From: Solanum dulcamara | Lineage: Eukaryota; Streptophyta; Magnoliopsida; Solanales; Solanaceae | Direction of reading: 5' to 3' | Assembly (NCBI RefSeq): GCF_947179165.1 | Contig: NC_077239.1 | Span: 68,959,134 to 69,023,133 of the forward strand | DNA length: 64,000 nucleotides | In this document: one piece after another, positions 24,690 through 36,458 of the stretch | Numbering within the stretch: position 1 is the first letter of the stretch | How the letters are laid out: the number at the start of each line of letters is the position of its first letter | Translations under genes and position numbers: made by a program | The notes under the pieces: generated by a model | The model's database searches: none | What the model saw: only the letters and a program-made list of their open reading frames with translations | Told to the model about the DNA's origin: nothing

Positions 24690-27059
24690 GTAAAATGTCA
24701 CGTCTTCAAAACATGAGGACTCACCATTAAAGTACAACTATAACAAGCTCTAGCCATGAATGGGAGGATGAGTGTGCTCCCTACATTATGATACAATGTA
24801 GTCAAAAAGTATGCATTAGTACATGGAATGCACTAAGTAAGTGAGAAGTATGCATGAACAATAAACATAGGATATAATCAATATGAATCATGAGATGAAA
24901 GACCAATATCTTTAAAACATAAGTACAGTCATGAAAACATTAAAACATTATAACTTATTGGTCAATGCATCGAAATATCATCATAGGAACCATACAAATA
25001 TGGGAGATAAAATTCATCTTGAGAACCATAAGTCTTTGTGAGAAATATCGTTAACCGACAAAAACTATGTGAACTATAACATAGAGTCCAATATTTACCA
25101 CACACATCGAATAGAGAGGATCCATACTTGCCAAGGTATAAACTGTGATGCCTAAATGGATTCACTAAGCTACTTAAGGAAATAAGCCTCTACTAACGGG
25201 TGACCCTTTCTAAGAAATCAAGCATCTACTAACGGGTGATCCTTCTTTCTACAGTGGCACGTAGTTATAGGACAATGGAATTTCTACTAATGGTCTCATG
25301 CCTCTACTAATGGGTGATCCTCTATCCTAAGGTCCATTCGGAGCTAGGTTAAGTCTCAACGTAATATCATACACAGTATATCATAAGCTTGTCATAAATC
25401 ATATTTCATACTTGTCATAAGTCATAAGCTTTTCATAATCATACTTCATAAACTTATCATAAGAATAGCTCATTCTCATGTACTTCATGTAATGTGGATG
25501 TAGGCCTTCCAACATTGTGGATTCTTTTTATAAAACAACATTAGGGTCTTAAGTCATCCTCTTCATCAAGGATCTTAAGTCACCATTTTATTAACTTGCT
25601 TAAAACATCCTTGAATCATCATAAAACTTTCATTGAAATCACTTGAAATTCATGATCATAGTTCATCAAAAACATACTTGAAAATAGGGTAGAAACATGA
25701 ATACATGATTAATTAACTTGAAAACCATGAAATTGAATTGAAAACATGCATGATCATATCCTTTATATCAACCCATACATAATTCATGAAAATACTATCA
25801 ATTGGATGCATAATTAAATCAATAATCGTAGAATATATCTTGAATAAGAAGACCCAATGCATTATCATAAAATTAGGGCTTTTTGAATGAAGAATCATAA
25901 AGAATTTGGACAGAAAACTTGGGATTCCATGGGTGAAAGGTACCCATGGATGAAGTCCTACATACCTTTGATCTAGGAAGCCATAACCTTGCTTTTGATT
26001 GAAGACTTGACCTGAACTCCCCTTTGAATTGCTTGAGGAAGAAGAAGATTCTTGAGAAAACCTTTTAGAGAGTATTTCTAGATACTTGAATGTTTAGATT
26101 GAGATTATGAGAGAAAAACTAGTTAGTGGAATGATATATTCCTTCAAAACACCCAAAAATGACTTAGAAAAGAATTAAAAAGCTTTGGAAAGGACCAAAA
26201 TAACCCTGGGACGCGTGCTGGAAGTTAATGAAAAATAATTGCAGCCATCCATCACGGAAGGCATTACGGCCCGTATTGATCTTCATGGTCCGTAGTGGCG
26301 GTCGTGAAATGTGACTACCTGATAGGGCTTCACTAAAACAGGCTTACAATTTGCTCCAAAGTCCAAATGAAGAAAATTTGGTGGCGTTGGAAAGAGGACT
26401 CAAAGACCTTTAATTTAATAGGTCATAGGATACCTAATTCTTTATATTCAAGGAGACATAATTGTTTGAAGTTGACCCATGTAAAATCTTATATATAAAC
26501 TCAATTAGTAAGGAAGCTTTCGGCTTAACTTTGTGCTACAAGATTCTTGTGACCTTAGGACATCTCCAAATCTATTCCCACACTAAACAATTTAACTTAG
26601 CACCCCTAAGATAAAAATAAATGGACCCCTGAATGTACCATCTTCACAGACCGTGAAAATCTCCACGGGCCGTAGGGTGGTCCATGAACATTGTCTTGGT
26701 CAAGCTTGGACAAGAACTCTTGATGGAACGGGACCACGGGCCATAATAGTCTCGATGGGCCATGGTGGACCTCGTGATGTTGACCCACTTTATGGTTTTG
26801 AGGGTTGGCTTCTATGGACCACTTGATAGTCCGTGACAATGACTACGGGTCATAAACCCGGTCGTGGTCCTCTCCTGATCTCACTTTTGTTCCTTGGAAC
26901 AACCACGACTCCCTTCTATGGGATGTAGTTCTAAATACGACCCGTATAGTTCTGAATATGACCCGTGCTGGGCCTTTTGAACCTCAATTGGTGAAAATAT
27001 TTTCTGATATTTCATCCTTACATTCTTTTTTTTGACTTTCCAACTTTTGGGGTCTTACA

Positions 27060-28006
27060 ACTTACCCAACACTATACATCATTGCCTAATTAGATTCATA
27101 ACTCTATGAGTATCATGGGGCTCTCCTTTTAGAATCATAAGCCTAGTTTAGATATATCAACTCATGACTACTATGTCCTTCCATTCATCACCTATAATTA
27201 GTCTTTACCAAAACTATGAAACATCAACATAAACTCTTTTATGGGTTCAAGTATACTGCAACTCATCCTAACCAACAATTCTTTCTCTACCTTCTATTAT
27301 GAAATCCACACAAATTTATTACTCCTTAGCTGAGACATAAGGAAATATCACATCATTAATGTCTTACTAGGTATATGACTACAACTACATACATTACTCA
27401 ATAACTGTCCCCACTCCTTGGGTTACTACACTTCTAAATGTATACTTCTAACTCTAGTCACTTCCACTACTATTGACTTATAACATCACAAATCACACTA
27501 ACTATTGGGTGACAATACTACCTAAGCCTTCTAAAACATACTTTCTTTTTAAAGGATATCATCTGAAAGAAGGTTTAGAGAAGACAATCTGAGAGAAAAT
27601 CTTGCTTTGGCTCGAACACACGATTAATATGAATAGGGTGAATACTTTCGAATAGATTGACTTAAGCACACTAATGGGCTCCTCTTAGACCCTTGTGCAG
27701 TCTCTTTACTTTTTGAAGACTTTGTCTGAGAGTAACTCATCACTAATGATCTTAGATTTACTATTCCAACTACCTTGAGTATGAGGGGTAGTCAAACAAA
27801 TTGGAACAACACACGAATCTGAATAAGTTTCTTAGGGGACAACCTTATCGCATGATCTTGAATTTGAAAGAAGAAATACTTTTCTTAAATATCCATAGTC
27901 CCTCATTTATAGAAAAAGGTTCCTCACAACCATAAATACGATCCTACTAACACGACTTCATAGACTCCCTAGGACACTTGAATTTTGTGTGCTCTAATAC
28001 CAAGTT
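27060..28006 (-). other. Leader/interior of a pol-less gypsy remnant
   Basis: Lies downstream (- strand) of the LTR at 28007-30378. It begins with a primer-site motif and has no open frame. The first part carries leader-like sequence; pol is missing before the solo LTR boundary at 27059. Confidence 0.4.
27991..28004 (-). promoter_or_regulatory. Primer-binding site, initiator tRNA-Met type
   Basis: The - strand reads CTTGGTATTAGAGC directly after the LTR end. This is one base from the TGGTATCAGAGC motif complementary to initiator tRNA-Met used by many plant retrotransposons. Confidence 0.62.
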
Positions 28007-30378
28007 CGTCACACCCCGAGCCTACACCCTGGACGTGGTTAGCACTCGAAAATTATTATTGGTCCCAAGAAAATCCTTGGCCTGTTGACTAATGAACTGA
28101 ATACTAAATATACATGCAGAAGCTTTAAATAGTGAACTTTTAATAAAAATATTCAAGTCAAAACTGAAAACTCAAAACAACTCAATCTCAATTTATGTAA
28201 TCTGAAAATAGCTCTTAATATAAATGTGATAATGTTTAAACCATCAGATTAAATAATATGAACTAACTCATTAACTTTTACTGTCTATGAAACCTCTACT
28301 AAACTGAGATAGGTGCCGAGACAAGACCTACGACCACCTGACTATAAATCAAATAAAACTCATAAGTAAACATACTGAACTAGCTAAACTGGATCCCTCT
28401 AAAAGTGAAGAGGCCTCATCAACTGTTGATGAATGGAAGTGTTGCTGAAGTGTCTGTGATCGTAAGTACTTGAATCTGCATTATAAAATAATGCAGCGCC
28501 AAATGGCATCAGTACATGTAATGTACGGTATATAATAAAGTTGAATGAAATAATAACTGAACTGAAATACTCAATATAACTCGACTGAAAAGGAATACTC
28601 ATAATATCACGACTAAAAGGAAAACAATACAAGTGTAATAAAAATCTCAAAACTTTACAACTGAAATAAGACAATAAATGTAGTCTTAAAAAAATAACAA
28701 CAACAACAACTTTATTTTTCTTGGGGAGTTTCTCTAACCGACAATCAACACTATGAGCTTTGTGATAATACAACATCTTTTCCAGGTTGCCAGAGCCATC
28801 ATATCCTATACCTTGCTAGGGTATGGCACAAACTTTAACTTATGGATCCATTCTTATGAGACTTGTTAGAGGCAATGAGGAGTCTTCTGACTTTCGGTAC
28901 GATCAATCCTACGGTGGCTAGTAGTTAATGGAACTAGATTTATTTGTCTCTCGTCCAACTCGATGCTCAATACTACTTCCAAAAAGATGCAATAATGCTC
29001 ATACTCATAAAAATCTCTGGGTTGAGTTACTAATCAAAATACTTCTCTGAAGTCACAAAGAACTTTACTTTAACTGACTGGAAACTCTTTCTCAAACTCT
29101 TTATATTTTTTTGAAACAGACATGTTTTTTCTCAATGTAAATAATGCATTTGGAACCACTCAAGTTTCCTTAAAACTCATTCTCAACAATAATGCATAAT
29201 ACTTTAATTGACTGAACTTCTCTTTCAAAATTGATAGGCTATGCTTTTTTTAAGAAATAATCATGCTCTTTTCAAAATCAAGTAATGCACTTTGGACACT
29301 CAAGGTCCTTTGAAACTCTTCTTCAACTGATAACCTAAATTATTTGAACTTTACTTTAACTGAAAATCAATGCATGAAATTATTTATGCAATAACTTTAA
29401 TATTTCTTCAATAAATAGGGTTCATGTGATCGAATCAACATAAAAAATAATTGAAGGACTAAAATCATATGAAGAAACATAATGTCAATGATAATACTTA
29501 GAACTCAAGATAAGGAAATCAAGACATATTCGAACTCAAGAGAATTTGGGGTTAAAGAAACCTTAACTTTAACTCTTACTAACTGAATTTAGATGTAGGG
29601 TGTACGGATGAACTTAGTCCAACACTCTGAGTATCCTTACAAACCTTAATGACAAATCTTGAAGAAAAACCTCGGAAGATAAACCCTTGCCTTGGTGTTT
29701 TATTGAAGTTCTCAAGCGCAAAAAAATTGAGAATGAGAGGGTTGAAGTAGTGAAAACTGATTGACTTTGGCCTTTCAGAAAAGTTAATAGTTGTGGGTTG
29801 GGGTTATGGGATGAGAAAAAGAAAAAAACATCCATCCTAAAACATGAAAATAAGAGAAAACTAGAAGAATTACGAACTAACATACACGATAGCGCAATTG
29901 AAGCCTAGTTTACGTGGAATTTCACACAACCTTAACAGTAGAACTAACCGTGCCATTTGGCTACACAGTTGACGTCCACTTCGCGCACCGGTTCGTATAG
30001 ACTACCTAATGTCTAAAAAAATGGCCATAACTTTTGGCAAATGGCTTGGATTGACGAACGATCAAAAGCGGTTGAAAGAAGACTTCAAGGACTTTCATTT
30101 GGTTGGCATTAAGCCATAAAACTCTTCATATGCTAGGTTATGTGATTTGTTGAAGTTGATCCTTGAATAAACTTACACAAAAAACTTAGTTGATAGAAAT
30201 ACTTTGAACTTGCCTTGGTGTTTGAGGTACCTTATGATTCTAAAACACATTTGATACACTTACTACACTTAGTAAGGGACCTTAACGTATATTTGCAACT
30301 TAAAAATAATCGGGTTCGAGTTTATATGCATATGAAAAATAGTTCAGGTTCTAGCTTAAAAATTCTTGGGGTGTTACA
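28007..30378 (-). repeat. 5' LTR of a Ty3/gypsy remnant
   Basis: About 2.37 kb. On the - strand it starts TGTAACACCCCAAGAATT and ends GGGTGTGACG, where A of the expected CA is G, followed by the tRNA-Met primer site. It includes the CTCTAACCGACAATCAACAC module near 28733 and an (AAC)n run at about 28696-28712. Open frames at 28399-28776 and 29614-29883 show no protein family and are taken as chance. No matching full second LTR is present; a 125-bp match lies at 7000-7125. Confidence 0.62.
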
Positions 30379-30765
30379 GTTATATTTCATTTTTACTGCA
30401 TTTCATATTGATTTAGTGTTAAAATGTTGAGATGGTTGTGATATTGATTTGATTTGATACATCTAGGGCACAATGTGATATTATTGGTGGTGTAATTTTT
30501 TTTAAAAAGCGATGTTTTTTTTTATCTATTGTGGTGACATAATTTATGGCATATATACTCATGAAAGAAGGAACTGTAAAGATTATATCTCATTATCGCT
30601 TCTAAAAAGGGTTATCTAGTGATCAAAATTTGATGAGTACATGTGTTTCTCTACTCATTTTATATATGTTGCACCTTTTTGTATGCAAAGACTAAATCAG
30701 GTACTAGCGGTACTTGAGCTGCTACTTACGTTTGAGGTTCTTGCTATTGGAGTTCAGGGTAAAGT
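30379..30765. other. Spacer between two LTRs
   Basis: AT-rich with no gene recognised. The last five bases (AAAGT) are the left target-site duplication of the next solo LTR. Confidence 0.4.
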
Positions 30766-31439
30766 TGTAATGACCCTGAAGGTAATTTTTGACAGTTTTG
30801 ATAAAATTACTATTTTACCCCTTCCGTTAGTTTTTTTAAGTCATTTTTGATTGGGTCTGAAAGTTAGTTTTTGAAAATCTTGTGAAAAGTTGAGGTTTTG
30901 CTTGAGAAATGGGTTTTAAAGGCTCAAGTAGTTAAAATTTGAGTTTCAGAGTCATTTAGAGTTTTGAATCTCGAAATGGAATTTCATCGATTCTATCAGC
31001 TTCGGAATATTAAAATTGGTTTAGGAGAGTTGTCAGAATCAGATTTGGAGTTAAAGCATGGAATTTAGGTTCAAAGTTGGAAATTGAGTTAAAGTTTGAT
31101 CCAACTTTGACTTTGGTCAACATTTAGAGTTTGGGTGCTCGGATCAGATTTATGATGGTTCCAATAGTTTTTAGGAGGTAATTCTAACCCTAGAAATGGC
31201 ATCGTTATAACTGTTGGAGGTCCCGAGGGTATTTTGGGTATTTTAAGTGTCGAAACTAGTGTAGTTGCGACTTATCGGATTCCAGGTAAAGAAGACCTTG
31301 AATTCAAATTCCAATGACTTCATTCAGTCCAGAATGCCGAATTTAGTAGGGTTGCATATATGGTTTGTGTATACGGAGTTCTGAACAAATTTCGAGGGTC
31401 TATTCCGTGACTTTGAGACTTGCCAAAAATCTGCTATTC

Positions 31440-31690
31440 GGTGCTTGGCAATCCCTTCTCTGCGTTCGCGACACCTTCTCTGTATTTGCGGAGGGTAACA
31501 TTTTCTATCTCCGCATCCGCAGAGGAAAGACCGCGTTCGCGGAGTGTGCTGGATTCCTTCTCCGCGTTCGCAGAGGAAAGACCTCATTCACGGAGTGTAC
31601 TGGACGCCTTCTTCGCATTCGCAGAGGAAAGACTGCTTTCGCGGAGTGAAGCCTCTGCTGTCTCTGCATTCACAGAGTAAGTTATCCACA
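31440..31690. repeat. CTCCGCGTTCGCGGAG-type hairpin cluster
   Basis: Five or more degenerate units of about 55-60 bp, each holding a CTCCGCxTTCGCxGAG-like palindrome and GGAAAGAC. They form strong potential hairpins in an otherwise AT-rich LTR. Confidence 0.7.
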
Positions 31691-32504
31691 TTTGTGGAGA
31701 ACAAAGTTTTCCTGAACAGTGTTTATTCGGGGTTTAAGCCATTGTCCATCATTTTTAAGTTTCAAAACTTTGGATAGGCGATTTGAAATGGGTTTCTTGC
31801 GGGAAAAACATTGGGCTATCTATTCTAACCTATTTTCTTGATTATCCATTACTTATTTGGATTTTAAACATGAAATTGGTGACTTTGCGTTGGAAGAATT
31901 GGGGTTTTTCAAGAACAATGCAAGTTTAGTTTTCTAATGATTTTCAACTCATTTTAACTTCATTTTTAAAATGAATTTCACCACTAGATTCCTGATTACT
32001 TGAGGAACATTTTTACCTAAAAATAATCAAATTCTATGTTTGATTTCTGATATGGAATTTTTTACCATTTTATCCTTTTCACCCAAATTATTTGATTTTA
32101 GTGTCAATAATTTTGAAATATGATTGTGAGTCTATATTTGATTAGATTTTGTTGACTTGGAATATTGGCGGAGGGAAAAATCTTTGAGTTCAAATTATTC
32201 GTGACTTTTGGCTAAGGCAAGTGAAATTCTAACCTTTGTTAAGTATGTTGAATCTTGTATTTTCCTATGTGAGGGATTTAGGGTGTGTTGGGTCATTAGA
32301 TTGAATTGAATTATATGAGTTGAAGTGTGATAGTGGAAATTCAGATAGGGTTAATTGTCTAACTATTGTGAATTTAGGGGCATTGATCTATTGTGTGATT
32401 GTGGATTATATGACAACTTATGTGAATATTTATCTTGTTTTACTCATTACTTGTGCATATATTATATCTGTGATGGCTAAGGAATGATGTGAGTGAGGTA
32501 TTAA

Positions 32505-32660
32505 ATATTGAGACCGAGGTTTCTACCGATCAAGGTGATTTGTCGAGGTTTCTTCCGGCGGATATTATGGCCGAGGTCTCTTCCTGCAGATATTAGTCGA
32601 GGTCTTTTCCGACGGATACATGATCTATGTGAGGCCCCCATGATTTCCGATTTGAGGTGA
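32505..32660. repeat. Short tandem repeats GCCGAGGTCTCTTCC
   Basis: Four degenerate copies of a CGAGGTxTxTTCCGxCGGATA-like unit, about 30-40 bp apart, in the 3' part of the solo LTR. Confidence 0.6.
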
Positions 32661-33941
32661 TCAACGGATGTGTATCGTAGGGCAGACATGCATCACGATA
32701 TTTGAAATTGCATTTGTATCTATTTCATCCTGTGATTGATCATGATTTGAGACTTCATATGTTTGCCTGAGTATTGGGGTGAGAATGTATTTGTACTTTC
32801 TATTTGTGGACTATTTAGTGTATTGTATAATTGTGATATGAACTATATAGATTGGTTGTCTAAGTGCATGTGTGTAGTTGTGGAGGATTGTGGTTGGGAT
32901 GTCAGGAGTACCTGTGTTCCGCATTGCCTTACTTAGGGTTTAATTTCTATTTTGTTGAGTATCGTGTTATTGGTGCTCACCCCTTGCTTCTACACATGTG
33001 TAGGATCTGAGCCTGGTGCCTCCTGTTCATAGCTTTCCTATTGATTTGACCGAGCTGCTGGGCGGGTGAGAGGTAGCAGCTTCTCTCCCTCGGCAGACTC
33101 TCGCCGTCATTTACCTTATGCCTTGTTCTGTTTGAGGATTGAAATATATAGACTTATACTCTTTTCATTTCTGTTAAAGTAGTGGCTTGTACATGTGACA
33201 ACAAGTCTTGAATGGTTGAGAATCTATTTCCACTTAAACTTATCTATATCATATTAGACTTTACATTTTCACTTTCATTCTTGCTTATTTTTAATTATTT
33301 AGACTCGTAGGCTGGCTCGTCTTTGTGGGCCAGGCGAGTGTTATCACACCCGATTCCGGGTCGTGACAAAAGTGCTTTCTCTTCGGCAACACTATATTCT
33401 GGAGACTCATTAATTTTATATGTCTTATTTCTTTTGAGGTAGTGGTTTTTGTCTTCAGAGCTTGCTTTGTATTCGTACATGATCTCGTACTGATGTCACT
33501 AGGTGTTGGGGTTGTTTTGATTTTGATTCTTTTATTTCACATTTATAAAAGTTAGTTGCTTATTTTAATTTTCACATTATTTATATTGTTAAATAGTTAA
33601 TATAGAAACGGATTCACCTAAGAGGATGGTGGGTGCATGCCCTCACGGTTCAAATAAAATTTTGAATCTCGACATTAAGAAAATTGTTTTCTTAGAAATA
33701 TTGTTTTTCAAAATATTTCGACCTATCAAATATGGTAAAATTGGAATACAATTATATATTTAAACTAAGGAATACAAGACATATATCTCTTATACACATA
33801 TGACATATTTATCACTTAACTATAACTAATAATATGTATTGTTACTTTGATTTTTTACTATAACTAAAAAAATTCTTTTTTTAATTTAATGTAAATGCCA
33901 TATGTGGGTTGAATGATCTTTGATTGGCTGGTAATTAACAT

Positions 33942-34160
33942 CTAAACATCCTCTACGATAAATACAAAAAAATAGAGGAAGAGACTAAGAATATATAGGG
34001 AGACAATGGGAATGGGAGGTGAGTAGATGCCACAACTTTTAGCAGTAGAAATCATTGTTGAAAAGGCTTGTTGGAGGGTAAGTTCAAAGGTATACACTGG
34101 ATAGATTGATGGGAAGATAAGTAGCATTTTCATAGGCCTTGGCATCATATTGTTTGCCAT
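33942..34160 (-). CDS. Hypothetical 72-aa membrane peptide (doubtful)
   Basis: I do not recognise this frame. It starts MANNMMPRPMKMLLIF and ends with a hydrophobic stretch PIVSLYILSLFLYFFVFIVE (about residues 50-69) that could span a membrane. A TATTTTATAG-like motif lies about 55-60 bp upstream on the - strand. A 72-codon frame can arise by chance in AT-rich DNA, and no intron or homolog supports it. No function is proposed. Confidence 0.18.
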   Translation of the reverse strand: MANNMMPRPMKMLLIFPSIYPVYTFELTLQQAFSTMISTAKSCGIYSPPIPIVSLYILSLFLYFFVFIVEDV

Positions 34161-34684
34161 ATAAGTAGACTATCTCATTAACCCTTTTCACTTATTCTTT
34201 TTCAATCATGACTTCTATAAAATATATAGGAATTAGAAAAAGAAAAAGAAAACTTTTAAGGAGTAGTCCCTCTGTTTGAAATTATTTTAGTGTTTTTTAA
34301 AATAGTTATCTCAAATTATCCGTTGTTTTAAAATTTTAAGATAAATTTAATTTATTTTCCCATTTCACCTTTTGTAGTCATTATTCTTGAAGACTATAAA
34401 TATTTTAATTATGTAATAATATTATGATTGTTTAAATATCAAAAATAATAAAATTATTAAAAATTCCTCCTAATTAATATATCTTAAAGAACATGTTAAA
34501 AAAATCATAAAAAATAATTTAAGAGGGTGGGAATCGTAAATAGTTAAGAAGCAACAGACAAATTGCAATATTATGAGGTCAAATTCAAATTTATACAAAG
34601 CAATATGGTTTAGTTCGATTTCTCTATTAATCGATTAACCTATCTTACTCAATTTTTTTTACGTGATACTTTTTTTTAGTAGAT

Positions 34685-35010
34685 ATTTGAACATGTTTGA
34701 AGTTTAAATTTAAAGTTTTGATTTAAAATTAGTGTTTGTTTATGATATTTGAACAATACTTTAACTTATTAAATTTAAAATTTTGATTTTAAATCTCAAA
34801 TCTTGCTAAAAGGTAGGATTTCAATTCCAATTTTGTGATTTTATTTTCATAAAATTTTAAAATTTGGTTCATATGTTTAAGTTTTGTAAAAGGACCATAA
34901 TTATAAATTTTATATAAAAAAAAATTCATGATCGACGTGAAGAGATTGTCAGGATCATGTGGTGGATGATTAAATTAAAAAATAACTAGTTACTACTATA
35001 GTTGATTTAT
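34685..35010 (+). repeat. Dispersed repeat, copy 1
   Basis: Similar in the same orientation to 49790-50090. Shared words include AATTTAAAGTTTTGATTT, TAGGATTT and an AAAAxTCATGxTxxACGT block. Non-coding; family unknown. Confidence 0.6.
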
Positions 35011-35356
35011 TGGGCCAATGGATTGAAAGTTTGTAATAAAATGTAAATGGAAATATTTATTTATAGAAAAAACATGGAGTAATGTGATTTGTCAATGCAA
35101 CTTGCGTCTTAGAAATTTTTAGATACTTTGTATATGAATTATAATTTACTCATTTGATAAAATTGTCTGAATTGAAAAAGTTCTCCCCATTTAGTAAAAT
35201 TTAATTAATTGAAAATATTCTCACAGTTTTCACAATTTGATATTTCTACATTTATGAGAAAAAAATATAATTTTTGAGATTTAAATTGTCTCCAAATAAA
35301 ATTTCAATTTCAAATCAACTTAATTAATCATTTAAAATTATAATCAAGTGAATCGT

Positions 35357-35703
35357 ACTCTTCCGTCTCAATTTATGTGACATCTTTCAAATTTTAAGAT
35401 TCAAACAAATCTATCTTTGACAGTAAATTTTTCATATATCTTTTAAATATTTTGAATCATCAATTATTGTGACTTAGAGCTCGTTTGGATTGGCTTATAA
35501 GTTACTTATAAGTTGTTTTCAACTAATAATTTACTTAAAATAAGTCCATCCAAACAAGTTCTTATAGTACTTTTTATATAGTTTACAAATATATAAATTT
35601 CATTTCAAAAAAATTGAAGATTCCATGCGCAAAATTCTGATTAAACTTAAATTGTTTGACTTTTAAAAAACGAAAAATGTCACATAGATTGATAGAGAGA
35701 GAG
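35357..35703. mobile_element. Stowaway-like MITE with a nested MITE
   Basis: The left end TACTCTTCCGTCTCAATTTA and the right end (reverse complement CACTCTCTCTCTATCAATC) share the following TATGTGACAT. It is interrupted at 35477-35561 by a second small element; removing that insert restores ...GTGACTTATAGTAC.... Confidence 0.68.
35477..35561. mobile_element. 85-bp Tourist-like MITE with TTA duplication
   Basis: TTA occurs on both sides (35474-35476 and 35562-35564). The ends GAGCTCGTTTGGATTGGCTT and (reverse complement) GAACTTGTTTGGATGGACTT are inverted repeats. A TTA target site and size fit PIF/Harbinger (Tourist) MITEs. Confidence 0.75.
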
Positions 35704-35748
35704 TGACATTTAACTTTAAATTTCTCATTTTAGCATTATACCGTACTC

Positions 35749-36138
35749 TTACACTTTGTTTGGATGGTTGTTACATATTGTTTCATAATATATTATATCG
35801 TACTATATTATTTTAATAAATACAATATTTTGGATAAATTGTATCATTCACCGTTGTTACATAATGTGACATATCTATAATTTGAATGATAAGCATACAC
35901 AAAATTATAATGTACGAGGTAGAACTACTATGAAAAGGCAAGGTAAATGATAAACTAACATTATTTAATAAGTAAACATAAAATGAGAAGAAAGTATTAA
36001 GGTAATAATGCGATTACACCAACAATGTATTTAAACGATATAATATAATAAAATTTAAATAATAATCAAAATAAATATTATATTTAAATTAACAATATAA
36101 TATTATACTGAGGTAAAAACCATCCAAACAAGGTGTAA
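35749..36138. mobile_element. 390-bp MITE with 26-bp inverted ends
   Basis: The left end TTACACTTTGTTTGGATGG and the right end (reverse complement) TTACACCTTGTTTGGATGG match at 24 of 26 bases over the full ends. The interior is AT-rich and non-coding. The duplication is not clear; TA at each side is possible. It lies about 110 bp upstream of the gene's TATA box. Confidence 0.78.
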
Positions 36139-36250
36139 CTAAAAACCGATTTATCTAGGGGAGTACCTAATTCATAAAGGGTGAATTTTGATGGTGCATC
36201 CGATCCAAAAAGCCGTGCTCTTTTAAGACTAGTACTAGTAGTATTTTATT

Positions 36251-36259
36251 TTATATAAA
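36251..36259 (+). promoter_or_regulatory. Probable TATA box of the bHLH gene
   Basis: TTATATAAA lies about 800 bp upstream of the start codon and ahead of a leader rich in pyrimidine stretches. This implies a long leader of roughly 750 nt, possibly with an intron. Confidence 0.45.
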
Positions 36260-36383
36260 CAGAACATCAAAATCAATAACAATTAGTCCCCATAGTTCAG
36301 CTGTACACTTTTTCCTTGTATTATATACTTTTCCTTTTTAACTTAAAAACAAGAAGCAGTATATTCAAAATCTTGGAATAGTG

Positions 36384-36458
36384 ATGGAGGTGAATGTTGC
36401 AATTCACAAGTTAACTCCAAAACGCCGTTTCTACTCTTCCCAGAAAGCTTACTGTTGA
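36384..36458 (+). CDS. Upstream ORF 1 (24 codons) in the bHLH leader
   Basis: A short frame starting MEVNVAIHKLTPKRRF and ending in TGA, in the presumed 5' leader. It could dampen translation of the main frame if transcribed. No homology was judged. Confidence 0.3.
   Translation: MEVNVAIHKLTPKRRFYSSQKAYC

Larger units (their letters stand above)
16138..27059 (-). repeat. Solo-type gypsy LTR split by a LINE
   Basis: The LTR occupies 16138-16448 and 24698-27059 (about 2.67 kb). On the - strand it starts TGTAAGACCCCAAAAG and ends GGATTGTGACA. Flanking pentamers are ATTTA (16133-16137) and ACTTA (27060-27064), one mismatch apart. No primer site or polypurine tract adjoins it, which supports a solo LTR. 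It contains ACGG/CCGT-rich stretches near 26250-26960 and a short repeat, CTCTACTAACGGGTGA, near 25187, 25225 and 25303. Confidence 0.62.
30766..33368 (+). repeat. Solo LTR (2603 bp) with perfect AAAGT duplication
   Basis: Starts TGTAATGACCCTGAAGG and ends TTCCGGGTCGTGACA, so TG...CA. The same pentamer AAAGT flanks both sides (30761-30765 and 33369-33373). No internal retrotransposon sequence adjoins either end, so it is a solo LTR left by LTR-LTR recombination. It contains a GC-rich hairpin cluster at 31440-31690 and short repeats at 32505-32660. The open frames at 31324-31777 on both strands are products of these repeats and not genes. Confidence 0.88.
33374..35356. other. Spacer upstream of the bHLH gene
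   Basis: AT-rich. It contains one copy of a dispersed repeat (34685-35010, also at 49790-50090) and a 72-codon frame of doubtful status (33942-34160, -). Nothing else was recognised. Confidence 0.4.

Noticed and set aside
28399..28776. 125-codon frame on the - strand
   Set aside because: Lies inside an LTR and has no recognisable domain.
16138..30378. LTRs at 16.1-27.06 kb and 28.0-30.4 kb as the two LTRs of one element
   Set aside because: They are only distantly similar and have different termini. The first has its own near-matching flanking pentamers, so they were kept separate.
31324..31777. Overlapping frames of 77-94 codons on both strands
   Set aside because: They arise from the GC-rich hairpin repeats of the solo LTR, which lack stops in several frames.
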